A stretch of 64,000 nucleotides of DNA from Artemisia argyi (GCA_030686995.1 CM060687.1:163889323-163953322), one strand, 5' to 3'. Positions 1 through 19,142 are shown, counted from the first letter of the stretch. The notes: generated from the letters alone by a model not told the origin. Made by a program: numbers and translations.

Positions 1-134
1 ACATATTTGGAAATGGTTTTGTCGATTATATCTGCTTAACTATTTTGTTGGTAAATGAAATCAAATTCTTTGATTGGTATATTTTTGCGTTACTTAAATG
101 TGAAGTTCTTACATTTTTGTTACTGCAAAACTAG

Positions 135-5650
<5,516 letters not shown>

Positions 5651-7464
5651 TATCTAATTTTCGTGTTGGCCCTTTTTTTGAGTAGTCATCTAGGCATCTT
5701 CTTGTGACAGCTTATGATTGTAACACAAGTTTGTGATTTATGCACTTAAAGAAAACCCCTTACATTTTTCTCCCATGTCCTGTTAAAATTGCAATATATG
5801 GTTTCATCATGCTGGTTGTGTCTGAAGTTTGTTATTACAGTAGTAGTCTTGTAGATTATTGTAAATATTGTATGGGACTTAAATATTTTGCAAAATATTT
5901 CTAGCAAACTTATTTTAGATACTTAACTATTTTAAAATGTAAATGCTAATCTTAAATGTTGTAGTACTTTCAAAGTCACTACTCTAAAGAAACTTTCCTG
6001 ATCAAATTAATTTGAAACTTTGGACTAAAGGTTCATACTATCTTTTAATTAGTACCAGATTAGGGTAGACAAGCCAAGCTGCTCATAAAAAGTTTGAGAT
6101 CGGTAAAAGCTCGAAACGAGCCAATTTTTAACGAAACTCGTGCCTTGATCAAGGTGTTCATAACTTCTTTAAAGGTTTCCATTACTCTTAAAGATAGAGA
6201 CCTAACTAAAATGGCCGTAACTTCTTTAAAGACACCGGGCTTCTTAAGAATGTGACAGATCATATAGAGTCATGTGGAAGGCTGGGAAGCCTGTGTTTAA
6301 TGCTAAGCTCACTTTATGATCAAGTGACATGACATACTTCATACCTCATTTACCGAGCTTAATTAGCACTACTATGATAGGTCACATATTCAAAATGATG
6401 AGCGAGGGCGACATGCCTTCGGGAGATAAAACAAGTAATTGCAGACAAATTATTACTGTGAAATTGATATTCCAGAATGATTTGTTTGGTTCAGTGACTT
6501 CAGTCGTTCCATACTTCCATAGGTGAATTTTCAGTTGGATGTGTCGAAATGACTTGTCGTTAATGTGGCTAATTGTAAGATTCTTTTATATTATCTCATC
6601 CATATATATTCTTGTAGAATAAGGGCAGTAATTATAACGTATACTCAAAGTAAATGATATCTTTCTCACCAACCTATTTTCGTGACACCATTAAGTAATC
6701 GTAATTGGCATCTTATGATTAAAGGTGGAGACAAAGTGGGACTCAACTCTTTATTTTTTGTACTAATAATGTTAAAAAATTATGATATTTAAGAAATATT
6801 TTTTAATTATGATTATGTTTACTAAGCTATTAAAGGCCCGTTTGTTTTGACACTTTGGAATGAGTTTTGACTTGAAATGACATTAATTAGTTGTTTGTTT
6901 CATACTTTTGATAAAAATGATAGGAGGGCACTTTGGTGGGTTTTAATTTAATTTGTGTACTTTGTGGGCCATATTAAGTTGTCTCTCTATATATATGTGA
7001 ACCTTTTTTGTTATTTTATCATTTAAATAATGTATTTTATTTAAAATTTATTACTAAAATAAATTTAAATAAATACAATTTCTCTCTCCTAAACCTATCT
7101 CAAATTCAAATCCTACACCAAATCCAAATCCGAATCCAACCTCACTTATAAACCAAATGGCCCCTAAGTATTAACTATGGGAATTTATTTGTCCATTGAT
7201 GTGTACACATTGAATATTGACTAAGATATACTAATTGATGCATTAGATATTTGTGTCTTACCTTGACAAGTTGTACATTTATCATTTATGTGAAAAAAAA
7301 TAAAAAATAAAAAAATAATAAAAAAATAAACTTAGTATGTGCAAATGATTTCCTATTAGCTATGCTGAGTTGTGAGGCACCGTATAAGAATTATTACTTA
7401 TTAATTAACTTACGCTACCCTTATTAATCACATTACCCTCACCATTCAAACCATTTTTCTTATA
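5651..7464. other. Intergenic, no gene seen; possible MITE at 6829-7167
   Basis: The first 200-250 bases are probably the ArgRS 3' UTR. The rest has no open frame of recognisable family. At about 6829-7167 a stretch begins AAAGGCCCGTTTG and ends CAAATGGCCCC, which are rough inverted repeats flanked by similar but not identical TAAGCTATT and TAAGTATT. This is a plausible old hAT-type MITE, not proven. Confidence 0.45.
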
Positions 7465-7822
7465 ATCCATTTTTTCAGAACATCAAATGCCCATTAACAT
7501 CTTCCTTTGCTGCATCTTTCATTCGCTTATACATATTCGCTTGTGGTCATCGTTGGCCACATTTGAAATTTTCTTAGCAAATGTCGCTTATTCCGGATAT
7601 ATCCCGTCAACAAAACAATATCCCTATGGGTAAGTTAGTTGTTAGCCACAAACGGAATCTCTGGTGCTTTTCCTTCTTTGTGATCGCTAAATAAAGGGGA
7701 TTGATGAGAATATTTGATGTCATTGTTCGACCCAGAAACATCAAAGAAAGCATGTTATATCTATAAGTCTTGTGACGCAATAGCTTCCAGCAAAATGAAT
7801 GAATTCGCAACATGATCACATC

Positions 7823-10800
7823 TGTAACACCCCCTAATTTGAAATGTGGCAGCGGAATAGTAATTAGGGTGTTACGGTGAGGATCGAAGTCATAATGATA
7901 GAAAACGGCTCGAAAGAGACGTTTTAAAACATAAGTTCATTAATGAAAATTTAAATACAAGAGGTCACAATCAGAGTATTATAATAAAAGTTTTGATGTT
8001 TTAAACTAAATCAAACATCTTTTATTTTACACCATTATTTAGATAAAGTAGATAAGTTTTGAAGTTTTCCGCCCGTTCCATGCTTGCTTCCCCTGCTAAA
8101 TACCTGAGATAACATGTTTAAAAGTCAACAAAAATGTTGAGTGATATCATAGAGTTTGAATTTAGTAATCATTTTGATACACAAGTAAGATTGTATTGGA
8201 AATACAATCAGTTAAAAATTGATATTGCAGTATATATTGCTCTAAGTCTCATGACACGCAAAACTTTAACAAATACCGTAAATACGAAGGTGTTATCAAA
8301 TTAATGATAATATTGCCCTCATGTAATAGGTGATTTGCCAATTCCTATTTTTACTCAAATATAATATATCACGACTAATACGACTAACCACATGCATAAT
8401 GGCATTCCGTCAAGTATTAATGGGATAGGCTGTCAAACCTTAAATAGATCTATTCATTATATTCGCGTTCACATAACAGTGATTAATGGCTCATGATCAA
8501 GGGTCTTTTGGCAATAGGTAACTTAGGCATATATCAAGTCAGGTAGCATACAGAAAATTACTTGTGATCTGTTTATAAGTAAATGTGAGGCTATGACTCA
8601 CCTTGATTGATACTGAAATGAAGAAAATAAAGTCAAACGAATTTATGATAACGGCTTCGAAATACAACCTGATAAATAGATTTATCTGAGAATTTGACCA
8701 AATACTATTTGGTAAATATGAACGAATAACGAATAATAATTATTCGTTATGACGAATAGATGATGTGCAGTGTAATTCTTATGCTATGCATGATATGACA
8801 AAATACGTTATTTAAATTATCCATTAAAGTTTTACCTTTTTAACCATAAGTAATAATATTAATTTTTGAAATATCGTTATATATATTATTAACGTTACGT
8901 TAAATAATATATATAAATAAAAATGAAAGTTTAAATGCATATGAAATAAATTTACGAAAATAGAAAATAAGTAAGAATGTTAAATAGAATATGTTTAGTC
9001 ATTGTCCTTTTCCAATTTTACCATTTTTACCCTAACGACGTTTGCGTTACACCGTTAGTCCTTTTTATAAATAAATTACAATTATAGTCCTCTAATTGTC
9101 CAATAGTCAAAACTAGACTTAGAATATTAACTATTATCAATTTTTACCCTTATGGTTCTGATTTTACAGTTTTAGTCCTCACTTTTCAATATTTACAATT
9201 TTAGTCCTTCTAGGTGTCGTCGCGTTACATTTTTAGTCCAAAGTTACAAAAATGATTAGAAAAATTATATAAAATTTTTTGAGGCTTATTTAATAAATAA
9301 TAAGCTTATTTTAACTGCTTATTTGATTAAAAGCTTATTTTTCAGCTTATGGGCCTTTAACGAGTGGAAATCAAGGCCCGTTAACGTTTTAAAATCCGTA
9401 CTTCTTGAGACGAGTTTGGCTCATCAAAATTATCATTTTTCTTATTCTATTTTCATATCAAAATGTTTAGATAAGCTAGCTTATCATAAGAGCTTATTTT
9501 TAGCTTATTGGGCTTTTAGGCCCAATCGTTAAAAATCATATGTTTTAAAGGATATCGATAGCAATTTACTTTGGTGAAAATTATGTGTCGAGATCAACTT
9601 ATTTTTACAAGTTATATATACGAAATCGTTTGCTAGCTATGTGGTCTATTGAGTCGTGTAATAATATGATACGCTTACTATGTGATATTTAAAGTTATAC
9701 GAGCGTTTCTTGGCATGTTTGAGACGTTTATTTATATGTGAAAAGACTTAGAAATATTTCTAAGTGTTTATATAGTTTTCCATCCGATTGAGCATGGTTC
9801 AAAAATAGGTTCGTTTGATGCATGTAGAGTGAAACTAACGTGAAATATGTGTGTGTCGTGACTCCTAGGCCTTCCAAGATAGAGGCTAGTCACAAGTTGT
9901 GTACTATATGTAAATGTGTACGTAAAAATTATATATGAAGCTTATATACAATCGATAAAACATAAACATGATGCATGGAACTTATTGAACGTGTAACTTG
10001 AATGGAAATGAGTTTGAAACAACTTACTACACCTCTAGGGTGGTAGAGAGTCGAGAGTGGAAGAAGGAAACACAAGATACGATCAAATTTGATTAATACC
10101 CAAAATAATAAACGTGTATATTCAACCCGATTATCCTTTCTTGCGTCCAAACGATATTATAACAACTTCTGGTCTTCAAGGGATAGTTTTTAGGAAGAAA
10201 GGAAGTTTTGAAAGTGTATGATAATTGTTAGAAACGGATGCATGCACAAGGAGTATATATGGTGACTTTTCATAACACGTAAGTGTAAAAATTTCAAGGA
10301 AACCACAAATACTATGCAATGTCAGTAACTATAGGTTCTAGGCTGAGTTATATATCATATAATATCAATTGAGAGTGCATGAAATAAGGTGGATGTCTTG
10401 GTGAATCACTAGTATGTCGACCACTTATTTATTCTATACACGAATTGAGTAATCGTGTACAACTTGAATATAGCTGATCATTATTGACATTTAAACGTGA
10501 AAACATGTTAGAAATGTTATTAGGAACACTTAGGAACAAACGGGAAACAAAACGGTTGAGAAATGAATTTGTTACAAATCGATTGGGTTGAATTTTTGTC
10601 AATCACTTCGCCTCTTAAAAATGTATCAAACGTCGACCTATGAACTTGGGATTAGACACACTAGTAGTTGGCTAGGTGGTGAATAAGGTGGTTGTAACAC
10701 CCCCAAAAAAATCGGGTCCAGCGGAAGCATACATTCATTGGGGTGCTACGAAATCGGTATCACAACACTAGGTACAAAGAACGGTTTTTACCTCAACCGT

Positions 10801-13800
10801 TTAGAAGAAATTTCATATCAAAAGCATTTATGTTTACAACATTTCAAAAACAATGTGGAAACATAGGCCCATAAAAGAAATAAAACGGTCTCAAATACAT
10901 CAGAGTCATCTATGACCATGTTATGCCTTGCCAAAAGCCTTCAATAGTAGTTATCGCCTTAAACCTGAAAATACATGCTAAAAAGTGTCAACACGAGGTT
11001 GGTGAGTTCATAGGTTTGTATAAATAGCAATTTAGTGTAAAAGAAATGTGAGTTCGATAAAAGTTTTGTGACCATTGTGTCGCTCACAATGTCATGAAAT
11101 ATAGTTTACATTCAAGTAAATGTAGTAATGTGGACCACAAGGTTTTCAAGTGTGAATAACCGTTCACATACAAATCAAGTTCAGTTTTAGTGACTACTGC
11201 TTCACTCACGGCGTCATGAAAAACATCAGTAAGGTAGACCATAAATGTTAAGCAATAAGTTGGACCATATGCAAAGTATGTGATCATTACAACGAATATA
11301 ATGTCACATAAAAGTAAAAGTCTATTACGCTAGCACTAAGTTCATGCAACCGAAGCTAGGACAGTGTGCATGCTCTAGAAGCATGTTAAATATAAAGGCC
11401 CGGCAAGTGTTTATCCCGATACACTTGTAATTCGACCTGTTATACGTTCGCGTTTGCCTATCCGGTCAAACCGAACGGGGGAGTCACCCCCAATAGATCT
11501 ATTTATAACATTCGCGCTTCCCAGCAGGAATTGACGGTTCATGAGTTTGGGCATAGTGGAATTCAAGGGCTTAGGCTAATCCGCGTAATAATTTAAATAA
11601 AGCATAAGTTTCAGTGTGGTCCATAAAAGTGTTTGCATAAAAGCAATAATTCATAGAGTGTATTGCATAAAAGCAAGAGTTCATAAAGTGTGTCGCATAC
11701 AAGCAATAACTCATAAAGTGTGTTGCGTAAAAGCAAGAATTCATAAAGTGTTTGCATGTTTCTCACCCCTAGTTTGTAAAGCAAAGTAAAGTAAAGAGTG
11801 GGGCTATAAACTTACAGTAATATGAAAATTTTTAGAGTACTTGTGAAAGTAAAAATAAGTAGTTGAGCATGTATCTCCCCCAAAGAGTTTATAAAGTAAT
11901 TAAACGAGTAAAAGTAGGGCTATGACTCACCTCAGTAATCTTCTGAGTGTAAAAGTCAAGTAGTAAGTGTGCACGGCTCCGACACGCGACCTAAATTAGT
12001 ATGACAATTCTTAGTTTACAGTTTTGTGTACTCACGCCTCAGAGTGTTTAAAAATAAGTTTAAGTGCTTACAAGTGGTTGTGTTTAATGTGGCTTGTGTG
12101 GCAGAGTTTATATTCAAAACATTTTCAAATTTTTGTACGTATTGGCTCTTGGACAAAAGTACAAATATATATATTTGTATAAGTAAAAGTATTCGTGACG
12201 AATAATTAGTTTCCGGTTCGGAAGTAACCGAACAACCATGTATGAAAAGTATTCACGATAAAAGTGTTTGTGAAAAATTATATGTTGTTGATACAATAAT
12301 AATAAATACTTTATATTAAGTATTTATATTGAGTGATACGTTACGTATAAATGAATGTGTTTATATATACATAAGTTAGTGGATGATAAGTTAGAAAATA
12401 TTTATACTAACTTTTCTTATAAATATTTTCTTATTATTTTAAATTTTGTCGTCTAGTCGGGTCTTAATTTGACGAAAATATGAATCAAATGTGTTGATAA
12501 TATATAGTTTTGACACTTTTATTAGTAGTTATAAAAATGTATTATTTCGGGTCGAAAAATATTAGTTAAAATGATAAATAAATAAAAATCAAAAATATCA
12601 TTTACGGTATTCGAATTCGAGACCTCTTGATTAAAACAAACATGTTACCCGGCAGGCCGAAACTCTTATTCAGTTATGACTCTCAGCTGTTATATATCGT
12701 AGTTTGGGTCTGTTTATACTTGGGCTTCTGTGTACTAAAAAAAAATAAAAATACTACAAAGTGAAACCAAGTGGAATTGAACCTAGGTTGGTTATCAGAA
12801 AGCTAAATGATGCAACCAAATGAGCCAAGAGCTCTTTCATGTTACACTTTACAGTTTAAATATATTTAAGGAGTTTATTTTTTTCTGTTCTATATTTAGT
12901 TATAAATTACACTCGGTATACTGAGGTTCGCTTTGTGTTTGCATGAAAGATTTTGTGTTTTCCTTTCTTCTCAAAACTGTTTTACCTCCTTATTCAAATA
13001 AGTACTTAAGCTCGCGAATAAGCTCAAGTTACGAAGAGGTGACCAAAATAAGTCAAATAAGTCAAGAGTTATATAAAACCCGACAAGTGATATAAGTTCA
13101 TGAGCTATTATATATAAGTTTTATAGCTTGAAAATAAGCTAAATGAGTCACGAATAAGCTATGTAATACGTATAAGTACTTGTCCAAAGAGCCCAAAACT
13201 TAACCTTGATTACATATGAGCTTTATTTTAATCGTTTTAGGTATCCAAAAGCTCAACAAGCTCGACATGAAAGGTGTGTATGTCGATTTGGATATATCAT
13301 TAATACTAGTTTCTTTTCTAAATGTTTATGCGTTAACAGACCAAAGATTTGCCACACAAGTTTTTGAACAACAAAACCAACTTTCAAATATGTTTGCATG
13401 TATATTCAAACGTATATATTTGTGTGTATGTCGGAATGTGAAGTAAACCAAGTATTACTTTTAGTTTTCAAATCCTTTCATACAAATACATTACATGAAA
13501 CTTAAAAGAGTAGTGACAAACAAGTTATAGGAAGATCGAAGCTCACAGTGGGGTTGGGAGTGTGTCGAGCAAAAGAAAAGAAGGAGCCCAAAGACTCCAA
13601 GTATGAACACCCTTGAAACCCTTGCTATAACACCTTAGAATACTTAACCAAGTGACTAGAACCAAGAAAAAACCCAAGTTTCTTGCTCTAGCCGCTGCTC
13701 GTGAACCAAGGAGAGAAAGAAATGTGTTGTATGTATTTTGTTGTTGAAATATGCAGTGAAAGAGTATGAGAAGTGCTAGATTATATAAGTCATTCAAGTA

Positions 13801-15426
13801 GATTTTTTTTTTTCTTTTCAAGAGACAAAAAGTATTTTCATTTAATGGAGAAGTAAGGAGGGGAAGGAAAAAGTTGTGGTGTTGGCGTATAAAAAGGAAA
13901 GAAATAAGGGTGATTTGATTTTGGAAGACTTTAGGTAGATTGTGTAGGATTTGATCTTGACTTTTGATGACATGAAGATATTTTGGAGACAAGTTTGTTA
14001 AAAAAAAAACATGGTGAGACTTAAATGAAGTATTGGTGTGGCGTGTATAATGAAGTGAAGAAATGTCTTGTTTTTAATTGTTTAAAAAGTTTGCAAGATT
14101 GTATGACAAAGTTAATAATTAAAAATAGTTGTTAGATTTTAACTACAATACCAAGAAATCTATGACACCAATACTTTTGGATCGCAAAATGATACGTTAT
14201 AATAAATATATACGTTCGAATCATGTGACAAGGTTCGAGTATGGAGTTTTGGTATCTACCAAAGTGGTACTCGACATCACAATTGTGTTAATGTTGTTAA
14301 ATGAGGTTCAAAGCTCGTATGATTGCTTTGGTTTGTTGTTCGAATAGAAAATTGTCCGAAATAATAAAATGTGTATACGAAGAACGTATATAACAAGTTG
14401 GATTGCTTTTGGTTGCGTAAAATGCGACACAATGAGATTAGAAAAGAGTGGGAAGTTAAAAATGACTCTTCCATATTGTTTTACGTATCACGTTTAAGTT
14501 TAAACGTGAGTCAAGATATTTTAGTTACACGTTGAAAATCGTTAACGTGTAAAATATGCTTTTGAGTGTGTTTTTATAAAATAAATATAAAAAGATTAAC
14601 TTGGGTTCAAAAACGTGTTTATGAGACTAAACCATACTATTTATCGGTCGGTTCGTGCGGGAGCTCGTGTTTCCAATAAAGTGAGATAACTTCTCGTCAT
14701 TAAATCAAGTGAGCTAAATCATGCTCGAAATTAAGTGAGTAATAATAAATAATAATTTTTAACTTTTCATTATAATAAAATCAAATGTGCTCTAGTAGTT
14801 AAATGAGCGTCGTAGTAGTACCAATATACTAAAATATGTAGACCAAAATTTGGTCCGAAGTCGTAGTGCACCATGAGATGTTTCTTGGTTACGCGATTTA
14901 ACTAAAAAGTTTTGCGTAAAAAGTGTTATTGTAAAATTTCAAAGTAATAAATTTGGGTTTGGAATTAAATGTTGACGTGGAGAATTACGGGTTGTTACAG
15001 TGGTACAAAAATATAGATATGTCGTGTGTAAGAATTGTGAATACGCGAGGCATTTTGTGGGCATGAAGCTAGTCGATCAAATGAAATTTAATGATTTGGA
15101 GTTGGGCTTTGGCCTTGGGCCTGATGAATAGTAACGAGGTATTGGGCTGAGAATTGATTAAGGGCCCGTTTGGTATTTAAGTGTAATTAGGAAATTTAAT
15201 TTAGGATTAGTGAAGTGTAATTAGTATAAATGAAATATTTAGGTTTCGAGTAACGTGTCGAGGATTGGTCCCGTCATTTCGTGAATTATATTATGTCGTG
15301 ACAACGACTAATTAATATAATAAGAAAATTTCAAATTTTTCAGAGAAAATGGGAATTAGGAACGGTAACGAAAGATTATTTATTTAATAATGATATAATT
15401 ACAAGAAATTTTTACAAGGTTCTACA
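7823..15426. mobile_element. Solo LTR A (about 3.3 kb net) inserted in the Harbinger pseudogene
   Basis: Begins TGTAACACCCCC at 7823 and ends GGTTCTACA at 15426. It is flanked by a perfect 5-bp duplication, ACATC (7818-7822 and 15427-15431). The TG...CA ends and 5-bp TSD are those of an LTR. No second LTR, primer site or coding domain is present, so a solo LTR is the simplest reading. After removal of solo LTR B and its extra TSD copy the length is about 3.29 kb (7823-10692 plus 15005-15426). Long LTRs starting TGTAACACC occur in some Ty3/gypsy lineages; the lineage here is a guess. Confidence 0.8.
10693..14999. mobile_element. Solo LTR B (4.3 kb) nested in solo LTR A
   Basis: Starts TGTAACACCCCC at 10693 and ends GGGTTGTTACA at 14999. 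The flanking 5-bp duplication GTGGT is perfect (10688-10692 and 15000-15004). It contains no domain of gag or pol. Its beginning and some internal phrases (CAGCGGAA near the start, a following GGGTG-TAC block, a stretch around GACGGTTCATGA) recur in diverged form in LTR A, so the two belong to related families. Open stretches inside, such as 13543-13992, show no protein family and are treated as chance. Confidence 0.82.
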
Positions 15427-15945
15427 ACATCTAAAATATTGCGCTTTATATGAGTTCAGACAATCGAACCACAACCAATATGTATAGTCAAAGCTTTCTA
15501 ACATTCTCGGAAACCCATGCTTTTGTTTGTGATGTATGTATAGCTTTTCAACATCAGTGGCAGTGGGTCTTAAGAGATACGCTGCTTCAAAATTTCCATA
15601 ATAGACCTACGCAAATTTTCAAGAGATAGAGAAGAAGTTGCTTCACCCATCTGCAAATATTCATCAAGGGCGTCAGAAATGGTGCCATATGTCAATTGAC
15701 AAATTGCGCAAGTACAGTTCAACAATGGGGAAATGCTTGGTCTTCCGGTATAGTCAATCTTCTCACGAAAGTATGCACAATGAAGAGTTACATCTTCAAC
15801 TATACATGTGCATAGCATTCGACTCATTCGAAACCTCTCCACGAAAGTTTCATTAGGAAACATCGGATTCGCACTAAAATAGGCTTGGACTAAATGATCA
15901 TGAGCATCTAAATGATCTCGATTTATGTTGATTCTCTTATGTTGT

Positions 15946-16315
15946 TTTGGTTATGGAATACAACTAAAACGACAATGCTCTATTAAAAAAATTTGTGCCA
16001 CGACGTTATAGTGTGTGTGTGTGTAGGGGGGGGGGGGGGTTCACACAAACAAAAAAGCGAAGCACTCGCCATTGCGACCCTTTTTTTTGCTCTCTCGCAT
16101 GTAACTTGCTTTACCCACATTGGGGTGGCGCGTGACCTTGCACACTCACGGGAGCACTTACGCCCTTGATAAGAGTAGTCTTAGGTTGGTTTTTATCAAC
16201 TTCACACCATCATCACAAGTGATTTTTCATAAAAGACGGACCATCTTTAATTTTTTTTATTGTTATTTTTTTGTGAGTCGTGTGAGGTATATTATATGGT
16301 ATGTTTGTATAAAAA

Positions 16316-16379
<64 letters not shown>

Positions 16380-17160
16380 TGTTGGTGGTGACCATAAAAG
16401 TTAAGATGGTGATAGTGGTGGTGTGATGAATGATGATGTGACGCTAACATGATGGTAGTGATAACAGTGATCATAAAAACTAGTCTTAGGCTGGACTGAT
16501 CACCCTTCGCCAAGGCTATCACTCGCTACCCTTACTGTTTGGGTCGCGTCACACGCCACCTAGCTAAAAATGGGGGAAAGGCAAGTCTCCTTCAGGTTTT
16601 GTTGAAAATGTGAGCCCATATAGCGTTTTTATTATTATTTATTTGATTTGTGAGTGTGTGGGTGAGAGATATTATTATAAATGCGAGTATTTTCAATAAC
16701 GTTGAGAAAAGAAATGACCATTGTGACTAAAATGTAAGAGAAGTGGTGGTGTGATAATGACATGAAAGGTGTGAGAGGAAAATGATTATTACTACCGGAT
16801 TAGCATGAGCCAATATCTTTACTACCTTATAATGTATTTATGACATCTAAATTTAGAAGTCTTAAAAAAATAAGATCAAAAATATTTCCACAAAAAGAAA
16901 GTTGCATATAAAGAGGTTTCAACCCAAAGTTAAATGTATTAATTTTGCTATTAAAAATTCAGACTTGTAACATCCAGGAAGTTAAATGTATTGTAACATT
17001 CCATTAAAACTTAAAAGTTCAGCTATTTCAAATGTAGTTGTAAAAGATATTACAAGTTCATTTACAGCCTATTATAAGTCTATTGTAACCACTAACCAAT
17101 ATTTGTAACAATTGAAATTAGTATGTATTGAAAATGAAAATGTAGGAGATATATATAGTG
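15946..17160. other. Intergenic with simple repeats; possible Helitron body
   Basis: Includes a TG/poly(G) stretch at about 16013-16040 and an (ATT)n microsatellite at about 16313-16379. No gene is recognised. Part of it may belong to the Helitron whose 3' end is at 17236, but I could not place that element's 5' TC end. Confidence 0.5.
16313..16379. repeat. (ATT)n microsatellite
   Basis: About 22 tandem ATT units. The poly-Leu and poly-Ile frames across it are artefacts of the repeat. Confidence 0.95.
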
Positions 17161-17189
17161 TAAAAAGAAAAATATTTGCTCACCATAAA

Positions 17190-17236
17190 AATAGTTATCG
17201 GGTATCCGCCGCCGCATTGCGCGGATACCCTTCTAG
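17190..17236 (+). mobile_element. Helitron 3' terminus
   Basis: A perfect hairpin with arms GGGTATCCGC and GCGGATACCC around a short GC loop is followed by TT and CTAG, then T outside. This is the Helitron 3' signature (hairpin a few bases before CTRR, inserted 5' of T). The end at 42259 shares the preceding CATAAAA-ATAG block and the CCGCCGCCGCATT loop, so both are copies of one family. The 5' end is not located. Confidence 0.78.
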
Positions 17237-17909
17237 TTATATTAATTGACTTATAGACTATAGGTTTGATCATAGTGATAGGTGATTTTGTATCAATTCT
17301 TGGAAGGCTGTGATGCTAATTAAATAGTAGAAACCGTGTAGATTTGGTTGTTTTAAAGCTTTTTGTAATTTGCAAGCTGAAAATATGGACGACTTTGATA
17401 AAATTAAATTAAAAAAAAATAGTTTTTCTAATTAAAATAACAACACAAAGAAAGTGGACTAACACAACGAGTAGAAATGACTTTTTAAAATGTGATGTTA
17501 TTAGTACATAATTGAAATCCGACCCTCGAGTTAAACCATTCAAACGGGCAAGCTTCGGGTCCCGAATCACTAAGAGAGACCCGCGAAAGAAAATCCTTAG
17601 AACTCACGGCTTCACACTAAGAGGAAAATCCGGATTTTTTTTGTTAATTGCGAGACTCGAACCTGGGTAAAACTCTTCCTCAAACTCCAGAAGGAACTCA
17701 TTTCCGGATTTTTTTTATCATTTGCGAAACTCGAACTCGGATAATACTTTTTGTCTTATCAAATTTTATATTTTTTATTTCGTACTTTCAGTTCCGTGAT
17801 TTATAATAAAAATAAAATTTTAAAAAATAATGTCAGAAAAAATTTAAAAAAAATAGAAAGAAATTGGAATCATTTTAAGAAAGGCATGTATAACTCGTCC
17901 CCACTTTAA

Positions 17910-18381
17910 CGCTGCGTTCTCGAGTTTTTCTAGGTGGGAATAGAAATGATGTGAAAAGAAGAGAAAAGAAATGAAAAGGAAAGGAAAGAAAGTTGATTTT
18001 ATATTTCGTGTTCTTGAGTTGAAATGAAAGGAAAGGAAATGAAATAATGTTGTGTTCTCGAGTTGGGAAGAAAAGAAAGAAAAAGAGACATAATTACATT
18101 TATGCACTTTTAGATATGTTCATTTTATCATAAAAGTCGAATATGAGTAAATATTGAAAGTTATATTGGTCATTATATACTAAATAGTGCGAGTGTAAAA
18201 TACTTTCCGTCCAAATCCGCTCATATTTGGGCGGAAAATTCTTATAGGAAAATCACTAGAATTTTCCTATTATTTCCTTCCTGTTTCCTTTCCTTTCTGT
18301 CAAAAAAAAACTCGAGAACACAATAAAATTTCGATTTCCTATCATTTCATTTCCTTTTAAAAAATAACTCGAGAACGGAGC
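17910..18381. mobile_element. MITE-like element with CTCGAG-containing inverted ends
   Basis: The left end GCTGCGTTCTCGAGTT (from 17911) and the complement of the right end GCTCCGTTCTCGAGTT (to 18381) match with one mismatch. TTAA flanks both sides (17906-17909 and 18382-18385). The motif TTCTCGAG or a one-base variant recurs inside at about 18010, 18053 and 18311. No coding capacity. The superfamily is unclear. Confidence 0.6.
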
Positions 18382-18385
18382 TTAA

Positions 18386-19142
18386 ATCATACGGAGTAAG
18401 AGTATTCTTAAAATAAATAAATAAATCATACGGAGTAGTTCAATTTTTATTTTATTTTTTTCCTGTTACAAAAATTTAATTTTTATACTTCAAAAGTAAA
18501 AGGTTAGCTGTAAATCTGTAATAACTTTCTGTGAATCGTGCCCAAAAGTTGTGTACTACATTCGTATTAAATATTTGCAAGAAACATTAATTGCAAGTTT
18601 GCAACAAGATCTTTTTGAAGGGTAATATCCTGGATCCAGATTTAGTTTGACTTTGTAGGTGTTGGATCAAATAATAAAAAATCTGATGTAAAAATAAAAT
18701 TATCTTTTTATTAGTTCAATAGATTTAACTTCTAATTAAGTATAATTTTAATATCAAATATTAAAGCTGGAGTTATTTGTAGGTGTTATTTATTGATATT
18801 AAAAATTGATTATGATTAATCAAGTTTGCTTAAATGTTCTAAACACCGGGTTCAATTGCTACTTAGACTAGTGCCACATCAACTTTTGACTCCGTCACAA
18901 ACATCACCACCAAACAAAGAAGGTGTAATAAAACCACCAACTTTACCTACCCAAACATTTCACACGTATACACAAATATATCTCATAAAACCAACATCAC
19001 ACACACACACAACTCTATCCACAACTGGGGCGTCTTGGGCACGATCTATTCATAAAAAAGATCCATGAATCTATGGGGGGGGGGGGGGGGGGGGGGGGGG
19101 GATTTAGCTACGGAGGAAGCATGACAATGGCGAGGAAGACAC

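Larger units (their letters stand above)
7465..15945 (-). pseudogene. PIF/Harbinger-type transposase pseudogene, split by nested solo LTRs
   Basis: Two blocks of one transposase gene read on the minus strand. The N-terminal block runs 15945 down to 15427. It contains a 97-codon open stretch (15863-15570) with NETFVERFRMSRM and GRPSISPLL, then in a shifted frame TATDVEKLYIHH, HGFPRML and the degenerate catalytic-Asp region (SFDYTYW). The second block runs 7822 down to about 7465. It continues with a VILEA-like segment, GSNNDI (DDE-domain DxD region), PLF, FVAN and a remnant of the KDVERAFG-type motif. Removing the inserted DNA and one copy of ACATC joins the blocks in frame at the position expected for this family. 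Several stops and frameshifts make it non-functional. The family call is from recalled plant HARBI1/ALP1-like proteins (DDE_Tnp_4). Confidence 0.85.

Noticed and set aside
12620..12700. tRNA-like phrases (GGTTCGAA-like words) in solo LTR B
   Set aside because: No cloverleaf could be formed; acceptor and anticodon stems do not pair.
13543..13992. 149-codon minus-strand frame as a gene
   Set aside because: It lies inside solo LTR B, shows no domain, and is rich in simple-sequence residues.
15638..15856. Plus-strand frame over the Harbinger block
   Set aside because: It is the antisense shadow of the transposase frame on the minus strand, which has clear family motifs.
16120..16522. Poly-Leu and poly-Ile proteins
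   Set aside because: Produced by the (ATT)n microsatellite; the same explanation covers 44308-44593.
19076..19100. G tract as a functional G-quadruplex
   Set aside because: A single uninterrupted G run next to a T run is more simply a slippage or assembly product; no promoter or gene is adjacent.
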